NCBI RefSeq assembly: GCF_005848555.1
Contig: NZ_CP040518.1
Location: 1,549,001-1,613,000, forward strand
Length of the DNA stretch: 64,000 nucleotides
Direction of reading: 5' to 3'
From: Blautia sp. SC05B48
Lineage (GTDB): Bacteria > Bacillota > Clostridia > Lachnospirales > Lachnospiraceae
Below, in pieces: positions 54,858 through 63,525 of this stretch; within the stretch, counting starts at the first letter, position 1, and each line of letters opens with the position of its first letter. The position numbers were made by a program, and so were the translations under genes. The notes below the pieces were generated by a model. The model ran no database searches and was not told the DNA's origin. It was given only the letters and a program-made list of their open reading frames with translations.

Positions 54858-54876
54858 TGATATTTTGCAAAACTCT

Positions 54877-54916
54877 AACGAAAAAGAGGCCGTCAAGTAC
54901 GACCTCTTTTTTCGTT
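54877..54916. terminator. Bidirectional terminator
   Basis: AACGAAAAAGAGG and CCTCTTTTTTCGTT with T-runs in both directions, between the MATE gene (+) and the HD-GYP gene (-). Confidence 0.8.
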
Positions 54917-54942
54917 ATGGCTTTATCATGTCATGGGAGTAT

Positions 54943-57762
54943 TTATAACTCCTGTGGAGATATTTTCAGGTATTCATAGGATGGCTGGAAATCATGGCTG
55001 TCACACTGACGGTAATATTGGGTAAAAATACGTTCTATGATATCCGGGATATGCGTTTCGTCAGGCTCAAACAGTATGATGAGATACTGCAGGGAACTGT
55101 AGCGTGTACAGATATCCACACGGCGGATATTCTGCCGGATGGCCTGTTCCATATATTTCAGAGCCTGCTCAATGGATTCGATATCAGGAACTGTATCCAC
55201 AAGTGTCTCGATGGTGATCATCGCCAGATAACATCTGCACTGGCTACGTGTGACAAGCTGACTCATGTATTCATACTGTCGTGCGAAATCCCGGTAATTC
55301 AGATCAAGAGCACCTACATAGATGCCGCTTTTCTGAAGAGACTCTGCCACAAGCTCCAGATCTTTTCCGGAACCGGATGCTGCAAGAGTGCTGCGGTCGA
55401 TCTGCTGGTAGAAAAAGAACTGGTTCTTGCCGTTTTGTTTTACGTAATACAGAGCTTTATCTGCTTTGGAATAGCAGTCTTCAAAGGAATCATCTGTGCT
55501 GCACAGACACAGGCCTGCGGACAGTGTGGCAAACCGGAGTTCCGGATCATCGGTAGTGATGGTGTGAAATTTCTGGAACAGATCGTCCATCTGCAGAGAC
55601 AGGGAATCAGGATCTGTGTCCGGAAGGAACATCAGGAATTCATCGCCTCCAAGTCTGCAGGAAATTCCCTGATCTGCCCGTTTCTGGAGCAGCTTTCCAA
55701 GCCATTTCAGTGCACGGTCGCCGGCTTTGTGGCCATAGATGTCGTTGATCTTTTTCAGGTTGTCCATATCAAGGAATACCAGACATCCATCATGTGTCTG
55801 CATAAATTCCGCGGTAAGACGTTCGCCCAGGTTACGCATGGGAAGACCGGTAAGGAAATCATAGCTTTTTGCGTCTTCCTGGCTTTTTATGGTAGCCATT
55901 ATGTCCGAGATGAATTTGCTGACGGTAAGCTGCATATCCGGAAGGTTATAGGTGTCCGGTTCTTCCTGGGAAGGATCCCACTGAGGCAGTCGCTTTTCAT
56001 TGAGCAGTTTCAGAAAAATGTCGGTGATCTTCGGGTCGAACTGTGTACCACGGTTTTTACGGAATTCTTCGTAAACAACTTCCGGTGGAAGCGCATTACG
56101 GTAGATTCGACAGGAGTTCATGGCATCGTAGCAATCTGCAACAGCCACGATGCGGGCATGGATGGGGATCTCTGTTCCGGCCAGTCCGTCCGGATAGCCT
56201 TTTCCGTCATAACGTTCATGGTGACTTCTTGCGATTTCTGCCGCATGAGGGATCAGGGTTATGTCCTTCAGGATCTCGGCACCGATAACGGTGTGTTTTT
56301 TTATAAGGTTGTATTCATCATCAGTCAGCTGTGCAGGTTTGTTCAGGAACGGATCCGGGATACCGATCTTACCGATATCGTGAAGGTGAGTAGCACGTTT
56401 CAGATTCAGGATTTCCTCCGGCGTCCAGCCCAGCTCCTCTGCGATCAGGGCTGCATATTGTGCAACCCGGTAGGAATGGCCGCGGGTGTACGCATCCTTT
56501 GCCTCAATGGTGGTGGAAAGGGTCTGTATCATCTGCAGAGACATTTTTTCATTCTGTTCCTGGTTTTTGCGGATTTCGCTCTGCTGGCGTTTCAGTTCTA
56601 TATCCTGGACATTTTTGATGGCTCTTACAATATTGACAAAAAGCAGGATCAACATGCCGGCGCCCACAAACAGTCCGGACATCAATGTGACAAAGTATGC
56701 AGAGGTTGCTTCAACGGCAATACACAGGATCGCTGCCAGCAGACCAACGAGCAAAAGCCGGTCGGCCTTGTTTTTTTCGGTGCGTATATATTGGAAAAGG
56801 TGTACAAATATTGTGGCAACGGTAATCGCCAGGATTCCGTGACTTACAGGCATGGTTTCGATATAATCTGCGATACCGGCAGCGGTGAGGATCGTACAGA
56901 CCGCAAAATTTACCATTGCGATGCTTCCAAGACAGACATAAAATCTGTGATGCAGCCCTTTCTGGAGACTGTCCGCAAAAAACAGGATCGGGAGCGGACA
57001 CAAAAGGATCATAACGAAGCACAGAGATCCGAGAGCGGAAGCGTTGGGGACCAGGAACTGACGGAGCTTGGACTCACCCAGCATCCAGACTGCGCCCATA
57101 ACCATGCACCATCCAAGATATTCCATGTCAAATCGTGTATGATAGACCAGTCCCAGAGCGAAACTGAACAGGATCGTGACGATTCCGGAAAACAGGATAA
57201 AAAAAGCAATGTAGGTTTCCAGTCCGTATCTGCTGAAAATATATATCCAGATATCTGCCTTGTCTCCGCAGTAAACAGGATTGACAACTCCGGTGTAATT
57301 GGAGGTGTAGGTGGTCAGTTCAATACGGAGCTCTTTGCCGGCATCGGAAGCATAAACCGGGCAGAAAACATAACGGCTGGCGGAGTTTTTGCCCACAAGC
57401 CTTGTTTTATGCGTGGAGTAGCTGGTCCTGAGGTTGTCCCCTACATAAAAATCCACATCCTGCAGAGAAGAACGGATGGCAAAGCAGGTATCTGTAAGAT
57501 CAGCGGGAAGCTGGATGGTGAGGACCATCGTGTCACCGACGGGAACCTTGTAGGTGCCCGGAACGGAGATTTCCTGGGTGGATCCATCCGGTTTCTGCCA
57601 GGTAACGGTACCGGAATAGATCACAGAGGCTGCTGAAGCGTCGGAAGAACGTTCATCTGCACCAAAAATCTGCATAAAAATGAACCAGCCAAGGATGGTG
57701 AACATCAGAATATAAAAGAAATATCTTTTTCCCTGGTTAAAGGTTTCTGTTTTTTCTTTCAT
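54943..57762 (-). CDS. Membrane HD-GYP/GGDEF dual c-di-GMP enzyme
   Basis: 939 residues. N-terminal membrane segment, outside beta-rich domain (residues 45-165), seven hydrophobic helices (about 175-385), HD-GYP phosphodiesterase (HLHDIGKIGIPD; HHERYDGKGYPDGLAG), GGDEF cyclase (LVFLDMDNLKKINDIYGH; RLGGDEFLMFLP), and a C-terminal region of about 170 residues that resembles a degenerate cyclase fold (RRVDICTRYSSLQYLIILFEPD). Both c-di-GMP breakdown and synthesis motifs are intact, so the net activity is unknown. Its antisense strand has a long open frame that I regard as a shadow. Confidence 0.93.
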   Translation of the reverse strand: MKEKTETFNQGKRYFFYILMFTILGWFIFMQIFGADERSSDASAASVIYSGTVTWQKPDGSTQEISVPGTYKVPVGDTMVLTIQLPADLTDTCFAIRSSLQDVDFYVGDNLRTSYSTHKTRLVGKNSASRYVFCPVYASDAGKELRIELTTYTSNYTGVVNPVYCGDKADIWIYIFSRYGLETYIAFFILFSGIVTILFSFALGLVYHTRFDMEYLGWCMVMGAVWMLGESKLRQFLVPNASALGSLCFVMILLCPLPILFFADSLQKGLHHRFYVCLGSIAMVNFAVCTILTAAGIADYIETMPVSHGILAITVATIFVHLFQYIRTEKNKADRLLLVGLLAAILCIAVEATSAYFVTLMSGLFVGAGMLILLFVNIVRAIKNVQDIELKRQQSEIRKNQEQNEKMSLQMIQTLSTTIEAKDAYTRGHSYRVAQYAALIAEELGWTPEEILNLKRATHLHDIGKIGIPDPFLNKPAQLTDDEYNLIKKHTVIGAEILKDITLIPHAAEIARSHHERYDGKGYPDGLAGTEIPIHARIVAVADCYDAMNSCRIYRNALPPEVVYEEFRKNRGTQFDPKITDIFLKLLNEKRLPQWDPSQEEPDTYNLPDMQLTVSKFISDIMATIKSQEDAKSYDFLTGLPMRNLGERLTAEFMQTHDGCLVFLDMDNLKKINDIYGHKAGDRALKWLGKLLQKRADQGISCRLGGDEFLMFLPDTDPDSLSLQMDDLFQKFHTITTDDPELRFATLSAGLCLCSTDDSFEDCYSKADKALYYVKQNGKNQFFFYQQIDRSTLAASGSGKDLELVAESLQKSGIYVGALDLNYRDFARQYEYMSQLVTRSQCRCYLAMITIETLVDTVPDIESIEQALKYMEQAIRQNIRRVDICTRYSSLQYLIILFEPDETHIPDIIERIFTQYYRQCDSHDFQPSYEYLKISPQEL

Positions 57763-58076
57763 GGCAATATGTCTCCTTATAATGGGAAAGGATTAGTTTG
57801 TAAATTGAAAAACTCCTATAGATCGATTATACCAGACCGGAGCGGAAAAATCAGTATAAACAGACATACTGCGCGGATTTATGTGATCAGCATAAATTCT
57901 GTGCATCGCGAAGCATGTTGGTGAGAACGGAGTGAGCAGTAACAACATATCCGATGCATCTGCGCGCAGGATATGGTACAATGGGTGAATGTGGAGTATG
58001 ATATATGCAAAGCATGATATATGCAGGATAAAGGATCAGAATAAAGAATGAGAGTAAAGTGACAGGAGGAAGGATC

Positions 58077-58298
58077 ATGAGTAAGATCGTAAATATCACA
58101 TCAAAAGAGGATAAGGATCAGAAACTGCAGGATATAGCAAATTCACTGGAGGAGCTGAAGGATGTAATGGCTGAAGTGATAGAAGCCTATGAAGAAGAAA
58201 ATGCGGACAGCCGGAAGATGGACACGTTGACAGAGGCACTGGATGCGCTTGAGGACGCTTATGAGGCCGTTAACGATGTGCTGCTGGAGGAAATCTGA
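58077..58298 (+). CDS. Small acidic coiled-coil protein
   Basis: 73 residues, mostly helical and acidic with heptad-like spacing (LQDIANSLEELKDVMAEVIE). ATG 58077 with ACAGGAGGA upstream. First of a pair with the gene at 58301 (two bases between). Unknown function. Confidence 0.65.
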   Translation: MSKIVNITSKEDKDQKLQDIANSLEELKDVMAEVIEAYEEENADSRKMDTLTEALDALEDAYEAVNDVLLEEI

Positions 58299-58300
58299 TC

Positions 58301-58513
58301 ATGCAGTATAAGGTTCTGAAGATAGAAGAAGACATGGATTTCGGCTGTGAAGAGCGACAACCGGGTGAAGCACTTATGTCAATAGTGCTGATAGAAGATG
58401 AAAATGGAAATGAAACAAGCCTGCGGCATGATGACGGACTCCTGTATGAAAGAGATATCAATGAGGGAGATCTTGTTACCATGGACGGGCAGCATCAGCT
58501 GTGGAAATTGTAA
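58301..58513 (+). CDS. Small beta-rich protein of unknown function
   Basis: 70 residues: [17 protein letters not shown], a hydrophobic strand, then [24 protein letters not shown] in the end of the previous gene is the ribosome site, so the two are translationally coupled. No family recognised. Confidence 0.65.
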   Translation: MQYKVLKIEEDMDFGCEERQPGEALMSIVLIEDENGNETSLRHDDGLLYERDINEGDLVTMDGQHQLWKL

Positions 58514-58525
58514 AAATACCGGATG

Positions 58526-58835
58526 GAAAAAGTTTTATCTTATTTTTGGAATGTGTGATGAGTCATTTACCGTGAACTGCACGGTAGATCCACCGGAAGG
58601 AAAGGAACCGCCGGCTGTGATCACCTATCTGGGAAAAGTGCTGCCCTGTGCAGTGATCGGATTGCTGGTGGTATTTTGCCTGAAAGATGTGCCGGAAAGT
58701 ACTTATTATGGACTGCCGGAGCTGATCGCAATACTGTTTATTGTGGCATTACATAAATGGAAGAAGAGTACATTACTCAGCATAGGAGGGGGAACGGTGT
58801 TTTATATGGTGCTGGTGCAGACCATATTTAGTTAG
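58526..58835 (+). pseudogene. AzlD-like branched-chain amino acid transporter subunit, truncated
   Basis: The C-terminal two membrane segments of AzlD are clear ([40 protein letters not shown]), with the end [17 protein letters not shown]. The first segment and the start are missing; the open frame instead runs back into the 58301 gene in another frame. AzlC is not present nearby. Either a remnant or a protein restarted at ATG 58559. Confidence 0.65.
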
Positions 58836-58873
58836 GCAGAAATATATGAAAAACAGAAAATGAAAAGCCAAGG

Positions 58874-58905
58874 CAGGATACGATAACCGTATCCTGTTTT
58901 TTTTT
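58874..58905 (+). terminator. Intrinsic terminator
   Basis: CAGGATACG/CGTATCCTG followed by nine T. Ends the small-gene group. Confidence 0.85.
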
Positions 58906-59311
58906 GACTGCAGCAGTAATTTATGAAAATGCTGTAGAACAGATAAGCAGGCACAGGAGTGTGAAAGTATAATAAGCCGTGAAAAGAAGCGAGCGATCGC
59001 GAAAATGAGCGTGTCCGCAGAGCGAGCACAGATGTATTTCTTTGCTCCTGTAAAATATAGAGAAAATACGCCGGAATCAGCGGGATCCGTAATCTGCTCA
59101 CTTGTCTGTGAATCTGATTGCACAGGTTTAAAAGCCTCAGCGTAGCTGGAAGTAATAAGCAGTGTGTGTGGATTGGTGTGTTATGAAAATAACAAAAATG
59201 AGTAACTGTTGCTTTTGTAATGGAATAAAAAACGACAAGACACTATGCGATTTTATGGCTGTAAATGCATGTGTTTCAAGAGTTTATATAAGAAACACGA
59301 AATTCCATGAA
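58906..59311. other. Intergenic region, no gene seen
   Basis: About 400 bases of mixed composition, with no ribosome site followed by a sensible frame. The next recognised signals are the palindrome at 59312 and the promoter at 59370. Confidence 0.5.
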
Positions 59312-59331
59312 ATGTGAATAAATTAACACAT
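59312..59331. promoter_or_regulatory. Palindrome resembling a Rex-type operator
   Basis: ATGTGAATAAATTAACACAT: the outer ATGTG/CACAT is an exact inverted repeat with an AT-rich centre, similar in layout to redox-sensing Rex sites (TTGTTAA-N4-TTAACAA). It lies 39 bases before the -35 of the aldehyde dehydrogenase promoter. Identity is a guess. Confidence 0.35.
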
Positions 59332-59369
59332 AATTTTGAAAAATATACTCAAAATATAACCATGCTATA

Positions 59370-59398
59370 TTGACAAAATTTAAAATAAATGATAATAT
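59370..59398 (+). promoter_or_regulatory. Sigma-A type promoter of aldehyde dehydrogenase gene
   Basis: TTGACA (59370-59375), a 17-base spacer and TAATAT (59393-59398). The leader to ATG 59479 is about 74 bases. Confidence 0.75.
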
Positions 59399-59478
59399 GT
59401 GACCATAACAAAACGAGAATGACTAAAATTTTTATGAAGTTAAGAATAAAAAGGTAAGCACGAAAGGAGTATCTTAAA

Positions 59479-60996
59479 ATGGCTGAGATCAAAAAAATGG
59501 GTTACTGTGTAAACGGTGAGTGGAAAGAGTCAAAGGCAGAGAAATACATGGATGTTACAGATTCCAGTACAGGTGAGGTGATCGCGCAGGTTCCCTGCTG
59601 TACACCGGATGAGGTAGAAGAGGCGATCGCTTCCGCACAGGCTGCATTCCCGGAATGGTCCTCACTTTCTCTTGCAAAGAGACAGCAGTATATGTTCAGA
59701 TGGAGAGATGTTCTTTATGCTCATAAGGAAGAGCTTTCCGTACTTTGTGCAAAAGAGCTCGGAAAGAACATCAAAGAGGCAAGAGGAGATGTTCAGAAAG
59801 CAATTGAGCCTACAGAAGAGGCATGTGCACTTCCGACAATGATCCAGGGTGATGCTGCAATGCAGGTAACTACAGGATATGATACAGCTACATATCGCAA
59901 ACCACTTGGAGTAACTGCTGGTATTGTTCCGATGAACTTCCCGGCAATGATCCCATGGGGCTGGATGGTTCCGCTTTCCATTGCATGTGGAAATACAGTA
60001 GTACTGAAAGCAAGCTCTCAGACACCACTTACAGCTATGAGGATCATGGAGCTTTTCTACACAGAGGGCGGATTCCCGAAGGGTGTTGTAAACCTTGTGA
60101 CCTGCAGCCGTGTAGAGGCTGATATCCTTCTTACAGATGAGAGAGTAAAGGCTGTTACATTCGTAGGAACAACAGGTGTTGGCAAACAGGTATATTCCAA
60201 AGCCGCAGCTCATGGCAAACGAGTTCAGGCACAGTGTGAGGCAAAGAACCATGCACTTGTACTTGAGGACTGCAACCTTGAGGCTACTGTTAATGCGATC
60301 ATCAACTCCACATACGGATGCGCAGGTATGAGATGTATGGCTCTTCCGGTTGTATGCGTACAGGAGAGTATCGCAGACGAATTTGTTTCACTTCTTAAGA
60401 AAAAAGCAGAGGCTATGAAGCTTGGCTGTGCATATGATGAAGATACTGATCTCGGACCGGTTGTAAATGCAGGCCACAAGGAGAAGATCTGCAACTGGAT
60501 CCAGAAGGGTATCGATGAGGGTGCAGAGCTTGTACTTGACGGACGTAATGCAGTAGTTCCGGGATATGAGAACGGATTCTTCGTAGGACCGACAATTCTT
60601 GATCATGTAACACCTGAGATGACAGTTGGAAACCGTGAGATCTTCGGACCGGTAACCTGTATCAAACGAGTAAAGGATTACGAGGAAGGCATCGCAGTCA
60701 TGAATGCTAATCCATTTGCAAACGGTTCCTGTATCTTTACACAGAGCGGATATTACAGCCGTAAATTCGCTATGGAGACAGATGGCGGTATGGTAGGAAT
60801 CAATGTAGGTATCCCGGTTCCGACAGCATACTTCCCATTCTCCGGAAACAAGGATTCCTTCTTTGGTGATCTGCACGTTCTCGGAAAAGACGGCTATCGT
60901 TTCTTCACAAGAGCAAAAACAGTTACAACACACTGGTTCGATGAAGCTGCCGGAAAGAGAAAGGTCGGCACATGGGAAGGAAGTACTGAGGCTTAA
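59479..60996 (+). CDS. Aldehyde dehydrogenase, methylmalonate-semialdehyde type
   Basis: 505 residues. NAD-dependent aldehyde dehydrogenase of the CoA-acylating MmsA/IolA group. Catalytic Cys286 in GCAGMRCMALP, NAD region VTFVGTTGVGKQVYSKAA, C-terminal PTAYFPFSGNKDSFFGDLH typical of the group. Would convert malonate or methylmalonate semialdehyde to acetyl- or propionyl-CoA. No inositol or valine genes are adjacent, so the true substrate is open. GAAAGGAG is the ribosome site. A DeoR-type regulator lies downstream on the opposite strand. Confidence 0.93.
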   Translation: MAEIKKMGYCVNGEWKESKAEKYMDVTDSSTGEVIAQVPCCTPDEVEEAIASAQAAFPEWSSLSLAKRQQYMFRWRDVLYAHKEELSVLCAKELGKNIKEARGDVQKAIEPTEEACALPTMIQGDAAMQVTTGYDTATYRKPLGVTAGIVPMNFPAMIPWGWMVPLSIACGNTVVLKASSQTPLTAMRIMELFYTEGGFPKGVVNLVTCSRVEADILLTDERVKAVTFVGTTGVGKQVYSKAAAHGKRVQAQCEAKNHALVLEDCNLEATVNAIINSTYGCAGMRCMALPVVCVQESIADEFVSLLKKKAEAMKLGCAYDEDTDLGPVVNAGHKEKICNWIQKGIDEGAELVLDGRNAVVPGYENGFFVGPTILDHVTPEMTVGNREIFGPVTCIKRVKDYEEGIAVMNANPFANGSCIFTQSGYYSRKFAMETDGGMVGINVGIPVPTAYFPFSGNKDSFFGDLHVLGKDGYRFFTRAKTVTTHWFDEAAGKRKVGTWEGSTEA

Positions 60997-61029
60997 GCAA
61001 GCTTCATAAATAAATTTATGACACTGTAA

Positions 61030-61054
61030 GGCAGATCGGGTAAGATCTGCCTTT
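61030..61054 (+). terminator. Hairpin terminator
   Basis: GGCAGATC/GATCTGCC then TTTC; ends the aldehyde dehydrogenase gene. Confidence 0.65.
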
Positions 61055-61090
61055 CAGATAAAATCCTCTAATGAAATGAGCATATTCAAA

Positions 61091-61132
61091 AACGGTGCAT
61101 CTGCTGGATTTCCGGCAGATGCACCGTTTTTT
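61091..61132. terminator. Strong terminator, probably bidirectional
   Basis: AACGGTGCATCTGC pairs with GCAGATGCACCGTT and is followed by TTTT; on the other strand A-rich sequence precedes. Separates the dehydrogenase from the DeoR gene. Confidence 0.8.
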
Positions 61133-61148
61133 AGGGCAAATATCCGAT

Positions 61149-61913
61149 TTAATCGATCGTCATAACACGGATGCCGTGCTCCTGGCAGAAGCTGTCGTAT
61201 TCTTCAGGAAGTGACTGGTCGGTTACGATGGCGTCAAGTTTTTCCATTGAAGAATAGGTCATAAGTGAGATCCGGCCGAATTTGGAATGGTCTGCAAGAA
61301 GGATCATACTGTTGGCATTCTCTGCAATGGCTTTTTTGGTGATGTATTCCTCGGCGCTGGCATTGGTAAGTCCGCTCTTCATGGTTACACCTGTGCAGGC
61401 CATAAAAGCCATGGAAATGTTATAAGTCTGCAGATAATCATTGATATCCGGTCCTGTGAAGGACAGGGTTTTGCGGTTCAGTTTTCCGGGAACGGAAATG
61501 ATATCCAGGTTCGGATAGGATGCTGCCTTGTTGAAGATAAGCAGGCTGTTGGTCAGGATCGTACAGTGCTTATCTGCAATAAAATCAACCAGGTTCAGGC
61601 AGGTTGTACCTGTATCGATATAGATGGTATCGTCTTCTGCCACAAGCTCTGCGGCACGGCGGCAGATTTCTTTCTTTTCTTCAGGAAAACGTCCGCCACG
61701 CTCTTCGTAAGACAGAAGGGGAAGAGTCTGTGGAGTTTCGAGTGCTGCGACACCGCCATATACTTTCATGATACTGCCACGTTTCAGAAGGATATCGACA
61801 TCTCTTCTGATGGTGTTTTTGGATACGTTGAATTTCTCACATAATGTATCGAGAGAAGCGTTCTTATGCTCCAGCACATATTCTTCGATCATGTCCAGTC
61901 GCTGTGATTTCAT
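61149..61913 (-). CDS. DeoR/GlpR family regulator
   Basis: 254 residues. N-terminal winged helix with the DeoR signature (ASLDTLCEKFNVSKNTIRRDVDIL, KVYGGVAAL) and a C-terminal sugar-phosphate isomerase-like sensor (IYIDTGTTCLNLVDFI, NASAEEYITKKAIAE, LLADHSKFGR). Senses a phosphorylated sugar. Control of the neighbouring dehydrogenase is possible but not shown. AGAAGGTAG before the ATG on the minus strand. Confidence 0.93.
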   Translation of the reverse strand: MKSQRLDMIEEYVLEHKNASLDTLCEKFNVSKNTIRRDVDILLKRGSIMKVYGGVAALETPQTLPLLSYEERGGRFPEEKKEICRRAAELVAEDDTIYIDTGTTCLNLVDFIADKHCTILTNSLLIFNKAASYPNLDIISVPGKLNRKTLSFTGPDINDYLQTYNISMAFMACTGVTMKSGLTNASAEEYITKKAIAENANSMILLADHSKFGRISLMTYSSMEKLDAIVTDQSLPEEYDSFCQEHGIRVMTID

Positions 61914-62056
61914 AGAGATCTACCTTCTTTCTGTTGGTTAAGTCTTGGTTATATTTTATCATAAAAGAAAGTAGAGATAAAGTGCTTTTATGAGAACATA
62001 CCAAAAATTATTTTCTCCCAAAAATATCTTGACGGAATTCTTATTTGAATGTAATA

Positions 62057-62071
62057 TGAAAACGGTTTTCA
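62057..62071. promoter_or_regulatory. Palindrome before the Fur-family/zinc operon
   Basis: TGAAAACGGTTTTCA is an inverted repeat around a central CG, 52 bases before the start at 62123. Fur-family operators are palindromes of this size, so an autoregulatory Zur-like site is plausible. Confidence 0.55.
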
Positions 62072-62122
62072 AATTCAAATCTGCCATGTAAGGTGCAGTT
62101 GATAGAAGAGAGTAGGAATATA

Positions 62123-62539
62123 ATGGAAGAAAAAATGAAATACAGTACCAGGCAGCAGAAAATAATTCTGGAATGCCTGCAGGAATATGGAGATACATTT
62201 TATACCATAGATCAATTTATGGAGCTCCTTCATGGAAAAGAGATCCAGATTGGAAGGACAACGGTATACAGAGGACTGGAACGGCTGCAGAAAGAGGGAG
62301 CAGTGCTGAAGGTTCCGTCTGTGGAGGGAGCGCCTGCCCAGTATCGTTTTATACGTGACGAGGAACGGAAGAATTACGGTAAGCTTGTGTGTCTTGAATG
62401 TGGGCATACGATTCCTCTGCAGTGTGGATGTATCGATCATTTTGTAGGACATGTGCTGGATGAACACGGATTTGAGATCGATCAGAGCCGGACGATCTTT
62501 TATGGATATTGTGACAGCTGCAGGAGGCTTAAAAAATGA
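62123..62539 (+). CDS. Fur family regulator (Zur-like)
   Basis: 138 residues. Winged helix with QIGRTTVYRGLERLQKEGAV, a metal-binding C-terminal domain with structural zinc Cys pairs (LVCLECGHT and YCDSCRRL) and further ligands (QCGCIDHFVGH). The link to znuA/znuC suggests zinc sensing. ATG 62123 chosen after AGAGTAGGA; an in-frame ATG at 62093 lies further upstream. Its stop overlaps the start of znuA. Confidence 0.9.
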   Translation: MEEKMKYSTRQQKIILECLQEYGDTFYTIDQFMELLHGKEIQIGRTTVYRGLERLQKEGAVLKVPSVEGAPAQYRFIRDEERKNYGKLVCLECGHTIPLQCGCIDHFVGHVLDEHGFEIDQSRTIFYGYCDSCRRLKK

Positions 62540-63486
62540 ATGTTAACAGAGGGAAGATGACAGCGGCAGCAGTTCTGGCGGTGACGCTTTTTATTGTGGG
62601 CGGTGTGACCAGATATGGCTTGCACAGGGCCGGAACGGTGGGACAGCCATTTATGGAGGATGGCCGACTGAAGGTGATGGCCAGCTTTTATCCCATGTAT
62701 GATTTTGCCCGGAAGGTAGGGGGCGACAGGATTCAGGTAAAGGATATGGTTCCGGCGGGAACGGAGCCTCATGACTGGGAGCCGGCGGCAACGGATATCC
62801 GGAATCTTGAGGATGCAGATGTGTTTGTCTATAATGGCGCAGACCTGGAGCACTGGGCGGAGGATGTACTGGATACTTTGGAGAATCAGGACCTGGTTGT
62901 GTCTGAGGCATCGGATGGTGTGGAGCTTCTGGATGGAGGACATGACCATGCTCATGGTGATGAAGGAAAAGATCCTCATGTCTGGCTTGATCCCATGCGT
63001 GCAAAGCAGGAAATGAAAAATATCAGGGATGCTTTGGTAAAGGCTGATCCTGAGAACGGCAATTATTATGAAGCAAATTATGAGAAATATGCCGGTGAAT
63101 TTGATGAGCTGGATCAGGAATTCAGAGATGGTCTGAAAGGTACGAAGAGCCGGGATATCATAGTGGCTCATGAGGCTTTTGGATATCTGTGCAATGCATA
63201 TGATCTGAAGCAGCTGGCTATCGAAGGGCTGACACCGGATTCAGAGCCTGATCCTGCCAAGATGCAGGAAGTGATCGAGTATGCGAAAAAATACGACATC
63301 CATACCATATTTTTTGAAGAGCTGGCAAGTCCCAAGGTTGCTAAGACAGTGGCGAAGGAAGTGGATGCGGTGACTGCTGTGCTGAATCCGATCGAGGGAT
63401 TAAGTGAGGAGGATATAGAGGCCGGAGAGGATTATTTTTCTGTGATGAGGAAGAATCTGGAGGCGCTCAGGAAGGCATTGAACTGA
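62536..63486 (+). CDS. znuA: Zinc ABC transporter substrate-binding protein
   Basis: 316 residues. Cluster A-I metal-binding protein with an N-terminal membrane anchor (residues 8-26; no lipobox Cys seen). Metal ligands expected in EPHDWEP, the His loop (GGHDHAHGDEGKDPHVWLD), VAHEAFGY and the C-terminal FFEELASPK. Extracellular zinc (or manganese) capture. Start overlaps the fur stop (ATGA), showing translational coupling. Confidence 0.93.
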   Translation: MNVNRGKMTAAAVLAVTLFIVGGVTRYGLHRAGTVGQPFMEDGRLKVMASFYPMYDFARKVGGDRIQVKDMVPAGTEPHDWEPAATDIRNLEDADVFVYNGADLEHWAEDVLDTLENQDLVVSEASDGVELLDGGHDHAHGDEGKDPHVWLDPMRAKQEMKNIRDALVKADPENGNYYEANYEKYAGEFDELDQEFRDGLKGTKSRDIIVAHEAFGYLCNAYDLKQLAIEGLTPDSEPDPAKMQEVIEYAKKYDIHTIFFEELASPKVAKTVAKEVDAVTAVLNPIEGLSEEDIEAGEDYFSVMRKNLEALRKALN

Positions 63487-63525
63487 AGGTGCAGGACAGA
63501 AGCTGTAACAAAAAAAGGAGAAATT

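Noticed and set aside
54994-57636. An 880-codon open frame on the plus strand opposite the HD-GYP/GGDEF gene.
   Set aside because: It is exactly antisense to a gene with clear motifs, its predicted protein has no recognisable domains, and its composition (many Cys, His, Gln) is typical of a shadow frame.
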